A stretch of DNA of 20,372 bases from CAZTBB01 sp964611755 (GCA_964611755.1 CAZTBB010000031.1:1-20372); one strand, 5' to 3'. Positions 6,316-13,354 are shown, counted from the stretch's first letter. The notes: a model not told the origin generated them from the letters alone. Translations and numbers: made by a program.

Positions 6316-6957
6316 ATGCAAACCGAATTTAACATGACTGATGCCGCAAATATAGCTGGTGTATCACGCCGTACATTCTATAACCACATAGAGAGCAAAC
6401 CTATAACAACCAAGCGCAATGATAGCGATGAGAAAGTTGTCGACCTAAGCGAACTCAAAAGAGTCTATGGCGATGAGACGGTCTTAAGAAACCTCCAGAA
6501 AATGCAGAGCAATGACAGTGTGCAAGAGCGTGCAACTGCACAAGGGGAGGGTGTGCAGAGTGTGCAAGTGGCTGGAAATGGCGAAATAGAGCGCTTACAA
6601 GCGCAGATCGATGCGCTCCAAAACGAGAAAAGATTAGTCGAAGGAAAGGCGGAGCAAATTGAAGAAGAAAGAAATTTCTTACGCGAACGTCTAACAGAAG
6701 CACAAGAAGGTCAAAAACGAATGACGCTTTTGCTGGAAAATAAAAGCAAAGATTCAGATGGTAATAGCGACTGGCAAAAATCGATTAAGGCCCTTGAGAG
6801 CCGGATAGCCAATCAGGAAAAAGCCGAAAAGGATCGTCAGGAACGCGAGCAAAAATTACTCGATGAAAACAAAAGAATTAAGCAAGCGTTTTCTAGGCAA
6901 AAGAAAGAACTTGAGGCTGAAAAGAACAAAGGTTTTTTCCAAAAACTTTTCGGCTAA
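6316..6957 (+). CDS. Plasmid HTH/coiled-coil DNA-binding protein
   Basis: A 213-residue protein, MQTEFNMTDA..., with an N-terminal helix-turn-helix (DAANIAGVSRRTFYNHIESK, about 9-28), a short linker rich in Gln, Val and Gly, and then a long coiled coil from about residue 90 to 200, ending in a basic aromatic tail FFQKLFG. This layout matches plasmid replication-associated DNA-binding proteins and is like KfrA in having an HTH followed by a long coiled coil. It probably binds the TGTGCA repeats upstream; that link is inferred from position. The start at 6316 is preferred over ATG 6298 because GAAAGGG lies eight bases before it. Four further TGTGCA-type hexamers fall inside its linker coding sequence (6519-6566). 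It converges with the nuclease gene, 22 bases apart. Confidence 0.75.
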   Translation: MQTEFNMTDAANIAGVSRRTFYNHIESKPITTKRNDSDEKVVDLSELKRVYGDETVLRNLQKMQSNDSVQERATAQGEGVQSVQVAGNGEIERLQAQIDALQNEKRLVEGKAEQIEEERNFLRERLTEAQEGQKRMTLLLENKSKDSDGNSDWQKSIKALESRIANQEKAEKDRQEREQKLLDENKRIKQAFSRQKKELEAEKNKGFFQKLFG

Positions 6958-6979
6958 AATCGGGAGTAGGGGAGGGGGC

Positions 6980-7453
6980 TTAGTTTTTCCGCTTCCATAT
7001 CCAGGGCCATTCAAATTCCATTGACCACAAGCCGCGCTTTTCATTTTGCGCGGCTTTTTGCTGCTCTGAGTACGCTCCTTTACTGTAGCGTGTATAATCA
7101 AAGGCAAAGCCGGCCCAAACCATCTGAGCGGCCACATCTTCGCCGCGCACAGAGCAGCGTGCAATGATGCGTTGATAGCGATCGGTTGTAATGCGTTCAC
7201 ATTCGAGCTCTTCGCCTTTAAGAAGATTTTCAAGCCTCTGGCGAGCGTATTTACCGCAAGGGATCAATTGTCCATTCTGAATGCAATATTGCGGGTATTC
7301 GGGCGCATCGATGCCCCATAGCCTGATTTCTTGTGAACCAATAGCAAAACTGTCGCCATCGCGCACAAACAAATCATTGGCAAGGGCAGGGGAGGCCGCC
7401 AATATCATCACAATCATGGAAACGTAAAACCGCATGTCTTTAATATCTCGCAT
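6980..7453 (-). CDS. Secreted thermonuclease (SNase-like) family protein
   Basis: A 157-residue staphylococcal-nuclease-fold protein. A signal peptide is visible (MRFYVSMIVMILAASPALA, from Met7, cleavage before Asn-Asp), so it should act in the periplasm or outside. All key residues of the family are present: Asp32 in RDGDS, Arg44, Asp49 and Glu52 in RLWGIDAPE, and Arg95 in DRYQR, matching Asp21, Arg35, Asp40, Glu43 and Arg87 of the Staphylococcus enzyme. It therefore should be an active Ca-dependent nuclease. Homologues are frequent on conjugative plasmids and integrative elements, where the role is unclear. Met7 (7435) is an alternative start; neither has a clear ribosome binding site. It lies 47 bases after ardC in the same direction and probably shares its transcript. 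Confidence 0.85.
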   Translation of the reverse strand: MRDIKDMRFYVSMIVMILAASPALANDLFVRDGDSFAIGSQEIRLWGIDAPEYPQYCIQNGQLIPCGKYARQRLENLLKGEELECERITTDRYQRIIARCSVRGEDVAAQMVWAGFAFDYTRYSKGAYSEQQKAAQNEKRGLWSMEFEWPWIWKRKN

Positions 7454-7500
7454 TTCAGGCGTTATCTCTATTTTTAAATTTGAAGAAAAGGGTAGGGCGG

Positions 7501-8379
7501 CTATGCCGCCTTCTCCATTTCCGTAAAACTGTAGAGATAATCAACGGCCTTTTGTGCGTGTGAAGCGGCGGAGAAGATAAATTTCTTATCATCCTGTAAG
7601 GCTTTCAGCCAACACGCGATATATTTTGCATGATCGGCGCGGGGCAGGGCGGTTACACCAGTTGATGCACAACTCATTGCAGCACCGAGTTCGGCCACCA
7701 ATTCCTCAAAAGCATAATCACTCTTGGAAAATTTTTCGGATGGCAATCGATCAAGGCGATGTTTTGCGCCGGTCCAATGCGTAAGTTCATGAAAAATAGT
7801 GCTGTAGTAATTCTCAGTTGCCGTTGAATCTGATGTTTCTTTAAAGCGCTCAATAGGAGGCATATTGATAAAATCGCCAGAAGGGGAGTAGAACGCTTTA
7901 ATTTCATCGTGGCGAATATCTGCGCCGCTTGCGTCAATGAGGGTATCAGCAGCGCCTATAGCTCCAATATCAGACGGAATAAAATCACTATCAGGGTTAA
8001 AGCCTTCAACCTGATCGGCATTAAAAACGCGTGACCATTTCGCAAACATGCGCATAGATTGCTCTTCATTGTCTTGGGTAGGCTCTTGCTTAATCATTTT
8101 CCAAAAAACGATGTGCGCGGATTTCTCGCCTTTTCTAACCTGTGCGCCTTGGTCTTGCCATTGCTTATAAGTTGCCCAAATTCCAGATTGATAGCCTTCT
8201 GTGAGCTGATAAACCCAGAGTAGGGGAACATTCACGCCTTTATATCTTTTGCCTGTATGAACATTTTCAGGGACTTGAGAGACGCCATGCCAAGGCAATT
8301 CAAATTTTTCATCCAAGCCTTTTTCTAGCGCTTCTATAATTCGGTTTGTTACATCTTGATAAACATCTATTTTAGTCAT
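7501..8379 (-). CDS. ardC: ArdC antirestriction protein
   Basis: A 292-residue ArdC-type protein. The N-terminal domain (1 to about 125; DVTNRIIEALEKG, GKRYKGVN, WATYKQWQDQGAQVRKGEK) binds single-stranded DNA in the family, and the C-terminal half is a zincin-like metallopeptidase domain with HELTH at 197-201 (zinc ligands His197 and His201, catalytic Glu198) and a following FEELVAELGAA helix that should supply the third ligand. ArdC shields incoming plasmid DNA from type I and some type II restriction during conjugation. Presence here argues that the element moves by conjugation and that this end may enter first. GAGGA near the ATG supports the start. The roughly 120 bases upstream fold into consecutive hairpins and contain an element related to one upstream of the DUF6876 gene. 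Confidence 0.9.
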   Translation of the reverse strand: MTKIDVYQDVTNRIIEALEKGLDEKFELPWHGVSQVPENVHTGKRYKGVNVPLLWVYQLTEGYQSGIWATYKQWQDQGAQVRKGEKSAHIVFWKMIKQEPTQDNEEQSMRMFAKWSRVFNADQVEGFNPDSDFIPSDIGAIGAADTLIDASGADIRHDEIKAFYSPSGDFINMPPIERFKETSDSTATENYYSTIFHELTHWTGAKHRLDRLPSEKFSKSDYAFEELVAELGAAMSCASTGVTALPRADHAKYIACWLKALQDDKKFIFSAASHAQKAVDYLYSFTEMEKAA

Positions 8380-8406
8380 AATAAAATCCTCTTTAATTGG
8401 AGTTGA

Positions 8407-8480
8407 GTTGCGTTATGCAACCTCGTCTCCGGCGAGGATCGGGTAGCAACGATCAAGCGATGAAGGTTTTTACAAAAACC
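8407..8480. repeat. Four consecutive hairpins in the ardC leader
   Basis: GTTGC/GCAAC (8407-8411, 8417-8421), CCTCG/CGAGG (8421-8425, 8433-8437), GATCG/CGATC (8437-8441, 8450-8454) and GGTTTTT/AAAAACC (8465-8471, 8474-8480) follow one another almost without gaps. Such a run suggests a folded leader RNA or a single-stranded DNA structure. Confidence 0.55.
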
Positions 8481-8588
8481 CTTGTCAAAAAAATCGAAGA
8501 AATATTCTTGTCTTTTTCAAAAGCATGCCGAAAAAGCAGGAATATATTCGTTTCTATTTTTGGGATTCAACGCTTGAACGGCGCGAGG
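8481..8588 (-). promoter_or_regulatory. Leader element, copy B (related to copy A upstream of DUF6876)
   Basis: On the plus strand this has CTTG-N4-AAAAATCGA (8481-8497), TTTCTATTTTT (8552-8562), GGGATT (8563-8568) and GAACGGCGCG (8577-8586). The blocks follow the order and near spacing of copy A (61 versus 63 bases between the starts of the second and third block). It sits 100-210 bases ahead of ardC in the orientation that copy A has ahead of the DUF6876 gene. A weak 70-codon plus-strand ORF over it has no support. Confidence 0.45.
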
Positions 8589-8897
8589 CGGACAGCCTTA
8601 GTAATCTAATATTTTAAATATAAAAATGCTCGTAACTAGCTGATATAAATGAAAATTAATTTTATCTACAGTTACAAAACAAATCGTATTGTAAATGGCT
8701 AATAAGGTCTATCTTAAAGTAAAATCTGAGAACATTCCTTACTTAAAGTAAGCTGTTAATAAGGTGATTTACACGCTTGTAAAACACTACATGATGTGTA
8801 TATATTAATCATTCACTACTACATATCGTAGGTAATCAATCACAGGATATTAAATCTGCTGCCCGTTTGAGCGCGGATAATAGAAGAATTTTTGAAG
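8589..8897 (+). promoter_or_regulatory. AT-rich promoter region of the CBASS operon
   Basis: No gene is seen here. TTGTAA (8777-8782) and TATATT (8801-8806) at 18 bp make a plausible promoter reading into cdnC, about 90 bases before its start. A perfect inverted repeat CTTACTT-A-AAGTAAG lies at 8738-8752, and its half CTTAAAGTAA recurs at 8713-8722 and 8742-8751; CTAC/GTAG arms (8819-8822, 8828-8831) lie downstream of the -10. These are possible operators, for example for the XRE regulator at the far end of the operon. Confidence 0.35.
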
Positions 8898-9863
8898 ATG
8901 ACAAAAGAACACGTAAACCATAACACTATTGCCACTTTCGCAGATGAGCGTGTGAACTTGCCAAGAGATGTAGCGAGCGAATATAGGGCACAAGTAAATC
9001 GGCTTCGCGATCGATTGGGGACTTATTTGAACGAGCACCCTGATTTTGGTCTAGTAAAAATGTTGTTATCTGGCAGCCTTGCAAAAGGAACAGCTCTAAG
9101 AACTATCAATGATATTGATGTTGCTGTTTATGTTAAAGGAAGCAATGCACCAAGTGATGTTGCAGAACTAATAAGATGGCTTGCAGAAAAATTGCGGATG
9201 GCATTTCCAAATATGAGTGCCGATCAAATTACACCGCAAACATATTCAGTTACGATTTCATTCCGCGGAACCGGTCTCGATGTGGATGTTGTTCCGGTAA
9301 TATATGAGGGCGACCCGCAGGGCAGGGGATACTTAATTTCGCAAAGGGATGGTTCAAGGCTTATGACCAGCATTCCTATGCATTTAGAGTTTATAAGAAA
9401 GCGCAAACAGGCAAACAATATTCATTTTGCGCAAACAATCCGGCTTGTTAAATATTGGGCGCGAAACAAAAAATCAGAAATTGATGGATTTCGTTTTAAA
9501 TCTTTTATGATCGAAATGATTCTGTCTCATCTTGCCGACAACGGCATGAATTTTAATGATTATACTGAATCTTTAGCTGGTTTCTTTAATTACATAGTAA
9601 CTGATGATTTTCGTTCGCGTATTGTGTTCCCTGATTATTACAAAGCAAATGAAGTAAGTATTGATAGCGCACCAATCGAAGTGGTTGACCCAGTGAATCC
9701 AGCAAACAATGTGGGCCTTTATTATACAAAACAAGAAGCAGACTTGATTGTGGATGAGGCTTTGGCAGCGGGAGATGCTATAGATGCGGCACTATACGCT
9801 ACAACAAAGGCAGAAACCGTTAGACATTGGCAAAAAATATTAGGGTCAAGTTTTGGAGCGTAA
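8898..9863 (+). CDS. cdnC: CBASS CD-NTase (CdnC clade), cyclic oligonucleotide synthase
   Basis: A 321-residue polymerase-beta-like nucleotidyltransferase that makes the second messenger of the CBASS anti-phage system; in the E. coli MS115-1 homologue the product is cyclic tri-adenylate. The active site is intact: Gly59-Ser60 in GSLAKGT, Asp72 and Asp74 in NDIDVAV, and Asp128/Asp130 in GLDVDVV. The whole length, from MTKEHVNHNTIA to the C-terminal WQKILGSSFGA, closely follows what I recall of E. coli MS115-1 CdnC, which also begins M-x-x-EHV; this supports ATG 8898 over TTG 8892. The protein is expected to be kept inactive until bound by the closed HORMA protein. It is the first gene of a four-gene operon and ends three bases before cap7. 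Confidence 0.95.
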   Translation: MTKEHVNHNTIATFADERVNLPRDVASEYRAQVNRLRDRLGTYLNEHPDFGLVKMLLSGSLAKGTALRTINDIDVAVYVKGSNAPSDVAELIRWLAEKLRMAFPNMSADQITPQTYSVTISFRGTGLDVDVVPVIYEGDPQGRGYLISQRDGSRLMTSIPMHLEFIRKRKQANNIHFAQTIRLVKYWARNKKSEIDGFRFKSFMIEMILSHLADNGMNFNDYTESLAGFFNYIVTDDFRSRIVFPDYYKANEVSIDSAPIEVVDPVNPANNVGLYYTKQEADLIVDEALAAGDAIDAALYATTKAETVRHWQKILGSSFGA

Positions 9864-9866
9864 GTA

Positions 9867-10382
9867 ATGAGCGGATCATATACATATTCAGAAACACAAA
9901 CTTTTACAGTAACTCATGCAAAACATATAGCATCAAAGGTGGCTGCTGATTTGAAACGCATTCAAAGGCTTTACAATGGAAAGCCTACAGATGCCCAGAT
10001 TGCCGATTATCAAGAAGAATTGATTGAAATGTTGCCTAAAGGATATATCGAAACTGTGACTTATGGCTTTATAAGAAACGATAATTGGGTACTTGCACTC
10101 AAATATCATGCCACTGATAGTGGGGATATGGTGGCAGATGATGACCCTGGAAAAATTCGTCCCGGGATAGATATCTCAGGCGCAAGTTTCTACAGTTACT
10201 TAAGCTATTCCTCAACTTGGTTTAATTTGATGGATATTGAGAGGGATGTCGTTCGTCGCAGACTTTCTATCAAAAGAACTACGGCTGAAACCCCAAGTGT
10301 TGAAAATGGATATTGGGAAGACGACCATGTATATTCATCTGGCGGCCGGTCATTAAAACGCGCAACAATTAAACGGTATTAA
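9867..10382 (+). CDS. cap7: CBASS HORMA-domain protein Cap7
   Basis: A 171-residue protein, recognised mainly by its place between a CdnC synthase and a TRIP13-like ATPase, plus an N-terminal SYTYSETQTFTVTHAKHIASK resembling the YSYTHSVTYVTDNI start of the E. coli MS115-1 HORMA protein. Bacterial HORMA proteins sense an infection cue, probably a phage peptide held by the C-terminal safety belt, and in the closed form bind and switch on the CD-NTase. The C-terminal region is polar and basic (SSGGRSLKRATIKRY). Sequence conservation is low in this family, so the subtype is not certain, and only one HORMA gene is present, as in E. coli and unlike the two-HORMA operon of Pseudomonas aeruginosa ATCC 27853. 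Cytoplasmic. It is separated from its neighbours by 3 and 2 bases. Confidence 0.88.
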   Translation: MSGSYTYSETQTFTVTHAKHIASKVAADLKRIQRLYNGKPTDAQIADYQEELIEMLPKGYIETVTYGFIRNDNWVLALKYHATDSGDMVADDDPGKIRPGIDISGASFYSYLSYSSTWFNLMDIERDVVRRRLSIKRTTAETPSVENGYWEDDHVYSSGGRSLKRATIKRY

Positions 10383-10384
10383 TT

Positions 10385-11317
10385 ATGGAACAACAAATTG
10401 CTACAGAAAATTTATTTGATAGGCGCCTCAGCTTTCCAGATCCATACGCTCAAGGTAGGTTAGGTAGACTTATTGGAATTGATGAACAAAAAAACAGATT
10501 GGCTAAAACTTTGGGCATGCTTATAAACCCAGACGGTTTAAGAAGCTGGTCTTCAAAGTTTCATCCACAGGCGAACACTTTAATTGAAACGGTCTTGCGT
10601 AAGCCACCGTTGATCATTTTAGCTGGCGACGTCGGGACTGGAAAAACAGAACTTGCAGAGACAATCTCTGATGCCGTTGCACGACAGGAAGGCGTTGATA
10701 TAACTCTATTTCCACTCAGTTTAGCAACCAGAGGTTCAGGAAGAGTAGGGGAGATGACGTCCCTCGTATCTGCTGCTTTTAATTACACCTTTGATGAAGC
10801 GAAAAAACTTCATAATCCTTCAGGGAAATCCCGTGGTGGTGTCGTTTTGTTGATTGATGAGGCTGATGCATTGGTACAATCCCGTGAGACCGACCAAATG
10901 CACCATGAAGATCGAGCAGGTGTTAATGCTTTCATACGTGGAGTTGATAGGATTGCAGAGGCAAAGCTTCCCGCTGCGGTAATTATGTGCACCAATCGGT
11001 TATCTGCTATTGATCCTGCCGTCAAAAGACGAGCTGCGGATATATTAAAATTTAATAGACCTAACGATGCACAGCGTAAATTAGTTTTAGAACCAGCTCT
11101 TACAGAATTAGGGTTGTCTGGAGATCAGGTGAAAGCAGTCATAAATGCAACGGGTAACACTAAGGGCCGTCAATATGGCTGCACTTTTTCTGACCTTACA
11201 CAAAGGCTTTTACCTAATATCGTGATTAACGCTTATCCAAATACTGCTGTAACTTTTGAGGGTGTAATGAAGATAGCAAATGATACAGAGCCAACACCGC
11301 CATTTAGGGATGAATGA
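10385..11317 (+). CDS. cap6: CBASS TRIP13/Pch2-like AAA+ ATPase Cap6
   Basis: A 310-residue AAA+ ATPase. Walker A is GDVGTGKT at 81-88, Walker B is VVLLIDEAD with Asp158 and Glu159, sensor 1 is Asn204 in MCTN, and Arg215/Arg216 fit arginine fingers. In type III CBASS, Cap6 remodels the HORMA protein from closed to open, which shuts off the synthase and prevents self-killing in uninfected cells, as TRIP13 does for eukaryotic HORMA proteins. The pore-loop region around GSGRVGEM (117-124) fits substrate engagement. It is a hexamer in the family and acts in the cytoplasm. The gene starts 2 bases after cap7 and its TGA is one base before the nucC ATG, so all four genes are surely one operon. Confidence 0.93.
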   Translation: MEQQIATENLFDRRLSFPDPYAQGRLGRLIGIDEQKNRLAKTLGMLINPDGLRSWSSKFHPQANTLIETVLRKPPLIILAGDVGTGKTELAETISDAVARQEGVDITLFPLSLATRGSGRVGEMTSLVSAAFNYTFDEAKKLHNPSGKSRGGVVLLIDEADALVQSRETDQMHHEDRAGVNAFIRGVDRIAEAKLPAAVIMCTNRLSAIDPAVKRRAADILKFNRPNDAQRKLVLEPALTELGLSGDQVKAVINATGNTKGRQYGCTFSDLTQRLLPNIVINAYPNTAVTFEGVMKIANDTEPTPPFRDE

Positions 11318-11318
11318 A

Positions 11319-12086
11319 ATGGGTAAACTAAAATCAGATTTAGAAAAGGATAATTCAAGCGGATGGTCTCTACCCAGTATTTTAACAGAGCTACACCAAG
11401 ATATAGAAAGCAAGCTCAAGGCATCCAGAAAAGTCTTTGGCCATTCAACTACAAAGGGTGATGCTAGTGAAAACACTTGGTTAGAAATGCTTTCTACATA
11501 TTTACCTGAACGCTATCGCGCTGAAAAAGCAACAGTCGTCGATAGCAAAGGGGCTTTTAGCTTGCAAATAGATGTAGTTGTTTTTGACAGACAATACTCA
11601 CCTTTTATTTTTGATTTCCAAGGACAAAAAGTAATTCCCGCAGAGAGCGTATATGCAGTTTTTGAAACGAAGCAAGATGTCAGTAAAGATAATATCAAAG
11701 CAGCAAAAGAAAAAACTTCAAGCGTTAGAAGGCTTCATCGGACATCATTGCCAATACCTCATGCTGGAGGCACATATCCCCCTAAACCATTACCACATAT
11801 ATTCGGTGGAATTTTAGCTCTCGAAAGCATCTGGAAGCCCCCAATGGGAAATCCTTTGCTCGAAGCATTAAATGATGTTGAATATGAAGATGAGCGTTTA
11901 GATATAGGGTGTGTTGCGGCTCATGGTGTTATTGGTTATCAAGATGGTAAGTATAATATCCGAACAGAAGAAAAATCGGCCACAACATTTCTTTTTGAGC
12001 TAATAGCTTTGCTTCAAAGCAGCGCAACAGTACCTATGATAGATGTTAGATCTTATGCGAAATGGCTCGCTAAAGAAGCTTTTTAA
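11319..12086 (+). CDS. nucC: CBASS effector endonuclease NucC
   Basis: A 255-residue restriction-fold endonuclease that is activated by cyclic tri-adenylate and cuts double-stranded DNA without much sequence preference, destroying the genome and aborting infection. Catalytic residues Asp85 in QIDVVVFD and Glu116/Lys118 in FETKQ match Asp73, Glu104 and Lys106 of E. coli NucC, and the ligand-pocket segments RQYSPFIF, RRLHRTSLPIPHAGGTYP and ATVPMID are nearly identical to it. The start at 11319 is chosen because AGGGA lies eight bases before it, whereas the earlier ATG at 11310 is too close. The N-terminus is about 12 residues longer than in E. coli. The last 17 bases overlap the converging XRE gene. 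Confidence 0.95.
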   Translation: MGKLKSDLEKDNSSGWSLPSILTELHQDIESKLKASRKVFGHSTTKGDASENTWLEMLSTYLPERYRAEKATVVDSKGAFSLQIDVVVFDRQYSPFIFDFQGQKVIPAESVYAVFETKQDVSKDNIKAAKEKTSSVRRLHRTSLPIPHAGGTYPPKPLPHIFGGILALESIWKPPMGNPLLEALNDVEYEDERLDIGCVAAHGVIGYQDGKYNIRTEEKSATTFLFELIALLQSSATVPMIDVRSYAKWLAKEAF

Positions 12087-12426
12087 CGCTTCTTACGAGC
12101 TGAAGCACGTCATTTCTGACCGTTTCAGGGAACCCAACCATTTCGCGGGTAATATTGACAATATTGGTGTCTAAATCGCTTTCATTAAAGGCGGCATCAT
12201 CACCATAGAAATAATTGACCGGCACACCGAAGATATGAGTGCAATCTTTAATGCGTTCAGCCGTTAGACGATTTTCACCAGTTTCATATTTATGAACCTG
12301 CTGTGCGCTCACGTCAATTTTCTCACCAAGCTCGCCTTGAGACAGGTTAGCACTGAGACGTATAAGCATTAGTCGCTTTCCAATTGCGACATTAAAATCT
12401 GGTTTTTGATGAGGAATTGCGTTCAT
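12070..12426 (-). CDS. XRE-family transcriptional regulator
   Basis: A 118-residue regulator with a Cro/CI-type helix-turn-helix at about residues 17-70: IGKRLMLIRLSANLSQGELG, then EKIDVSAQQVHKYETGENRL. SAQQVHKYE is the recognition helix. The C-terminal half (FPETVRNDVLQLVRSV) is a short helical tail without a peptidase domain, as in small alphaproteobacterial regulators. The target is unknown. It converges on nucC and overlaps it by 17 bases, so transcription or translation of the two could interfere; it might control the CBASS promoter or another promoter on the element. Upstream, GATAA/TTATC arms (about 12461-12471) could be its own operator. The alternative is an unrelated plasmid regulator that simply flanks the CBASS insertion. 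Confidence 0.85.
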   Translation of the reverse strand: MNAIPHQKPDFNVAIGKRLMLIRLSANLSQGELGEKIDVSAQQVHKYETGENRLTAERIKDCTHIFGVPVNYFYGDDAAFNESDLDTNIVNITREMVGFPETVRNDVLQLVRSVKKLL

Positions 12427-12486
12427 TTTTACTCTGTTAGGGGTGTCTTGATATTAGTGTGATAATTTATCTTACGGAAATAAATA

Positions 12487-12504
12487 CCTATTTTTTGGAA
12501 TAGG
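12487..12504 (-). terminator. Possible terminator of the metal efflux operon
   Basis: CCTATT/AATAGG arms with a 6-base loop lie 26 bases past the last efflux gene, followed on the minus strand by TATTTATTT. A GGGG/CCCC pair lies just before it. The stem is short, so the call is weak. Confidence 0.35.
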
Positions 12505-12529
12505 GGGCTACTTTTTACCCCTTAAGAAG

Positions 12530-13354
12530 TTATTTAACCGTAACACCAAATGGCGCAAAGACCTGCTTTCCATCAATCTGCACTTGAGCGAACAGCTTTA
12601 AATATCCTGCTTGCTCTGGCTCAATATGAAAGCGTAAAGATGGGCCGCCACGTTCGGTGTCTTCTGTTGGTTCTTTGCCCATGGGATGAATATGAGCGAT
12701 TGTTTCATAATCTTCATAAAAACCAACCATGTGTGCGAAAGCTCCCATAACAGGCTCTAGGAAATCAACTGGCCTTCCGTCTTTGAAAATACTCATATTC
12801 GCAAACACAGCTTCGCCTGCTTTTAAATCACCTTCGAGTTCCAGCTTAAAATCATAACCTTGTGAAAAGGCTTCAAGATTGACTGTTTTTTCAATCGGCT
12901 CTTTGCAATCTTCTGCGCCTTTTAATTCAACAGGGATGTAATGTTGGTATGAGCCTTTAAGCTGTACATCTGCCCATATGCGGTAAGAACAGGCGGTTTG
13001 AGGCGTAAAGCTAAACGCATACTGCCCTGTTGCTTTTTGAACAGGGTGTTCATGGTGGTAATCGCTCAATCCCGGCTCGATAATTAGCAAATGAACAGGT
13101 TGTGTATGTACTACTTCAAACTGCGACACATCAACGGGTTTGGCCTGCATATCTTGAATAAACAAGGACACTTCGTTTGCTTCACCGGCCTTTAATTCAC
13201 TTGGAGAAATTGGCGTGATAACAAGTTCCAGCTCTCCCGCATGTTGTGAATGATCATGTCCGCTATGGTCATGGCCTTCATGCCCGTCCTGCGCCTTTGC
13301 AGGAAAAGTTAACAGCATAGCTACTGCGCATATTCCTAATATATTTTTAATCAT
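12530..13354 (-). CDS. Secreted His-rich protein, accessory to metal efflux
   Basis: A 274-residue protein with a clear signal peptide (MIKNILGICAVAMLLTFPAKA, cleaved before Gln-Asp) and a His-rich stretch right after it (DGHEGHDHSGHDHSQH). The rest has two related modules, each with a HLLIIEPGLSDYHHEHP-like line: the first around residues 85-135, the second around AHMVGFYEDYETIAHIHP, both ending in a beta-strand segment. It belongs to a poorly described group of periplasmic proteins found beside metal efflux genes; I would guess that it binds or buffers metal in the periplasm. The start at 13354 is chosen because AAAGGA lies at proper spacing and because its ATG overlaps the czcD stop by eight bases, which suggests coupled translation. 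An upstream ATG at 13360 is also possible. Confidence 0.75.
   Translation of the reverse strand: MIKNILGICAVAMLLTFPAKAQDGHEGHDHSGHDHSQHAGELELVITPISPSELKAGEANEVSLFIQDMQAKPVDVSQFEVVHTQPVHLLIIEPGLSDYHHEHPVQKATGQYAFSFTPQTACSYRIWADVQLKGSYQHYIPVELKGAEDCKEPIEKTVNLEAFSQGYDFKLELEGDLKAGEAVFANMSIFKDGRPVDFLEPVMGAFAHMVGFYEDYETIAHIHPMGKEPTEDTERGGPSLRFHIEPEQAGYLKLFAQVQIDGKQVFAPFGVTVK

Noticed and set aside
8397..8609. 70-codon plus-strand ORF in the ardC upstream region
   Set aside because: It covers the hairpin run and leader element copy B, starts without a ribosome site, and its product looks random.
8600..12430. CBASS region as a discrete insertion with target duplications
   Set aside because: I searched the edges by eye and found no direct repeats, integrase or inverted termini that would mark insertion ends.
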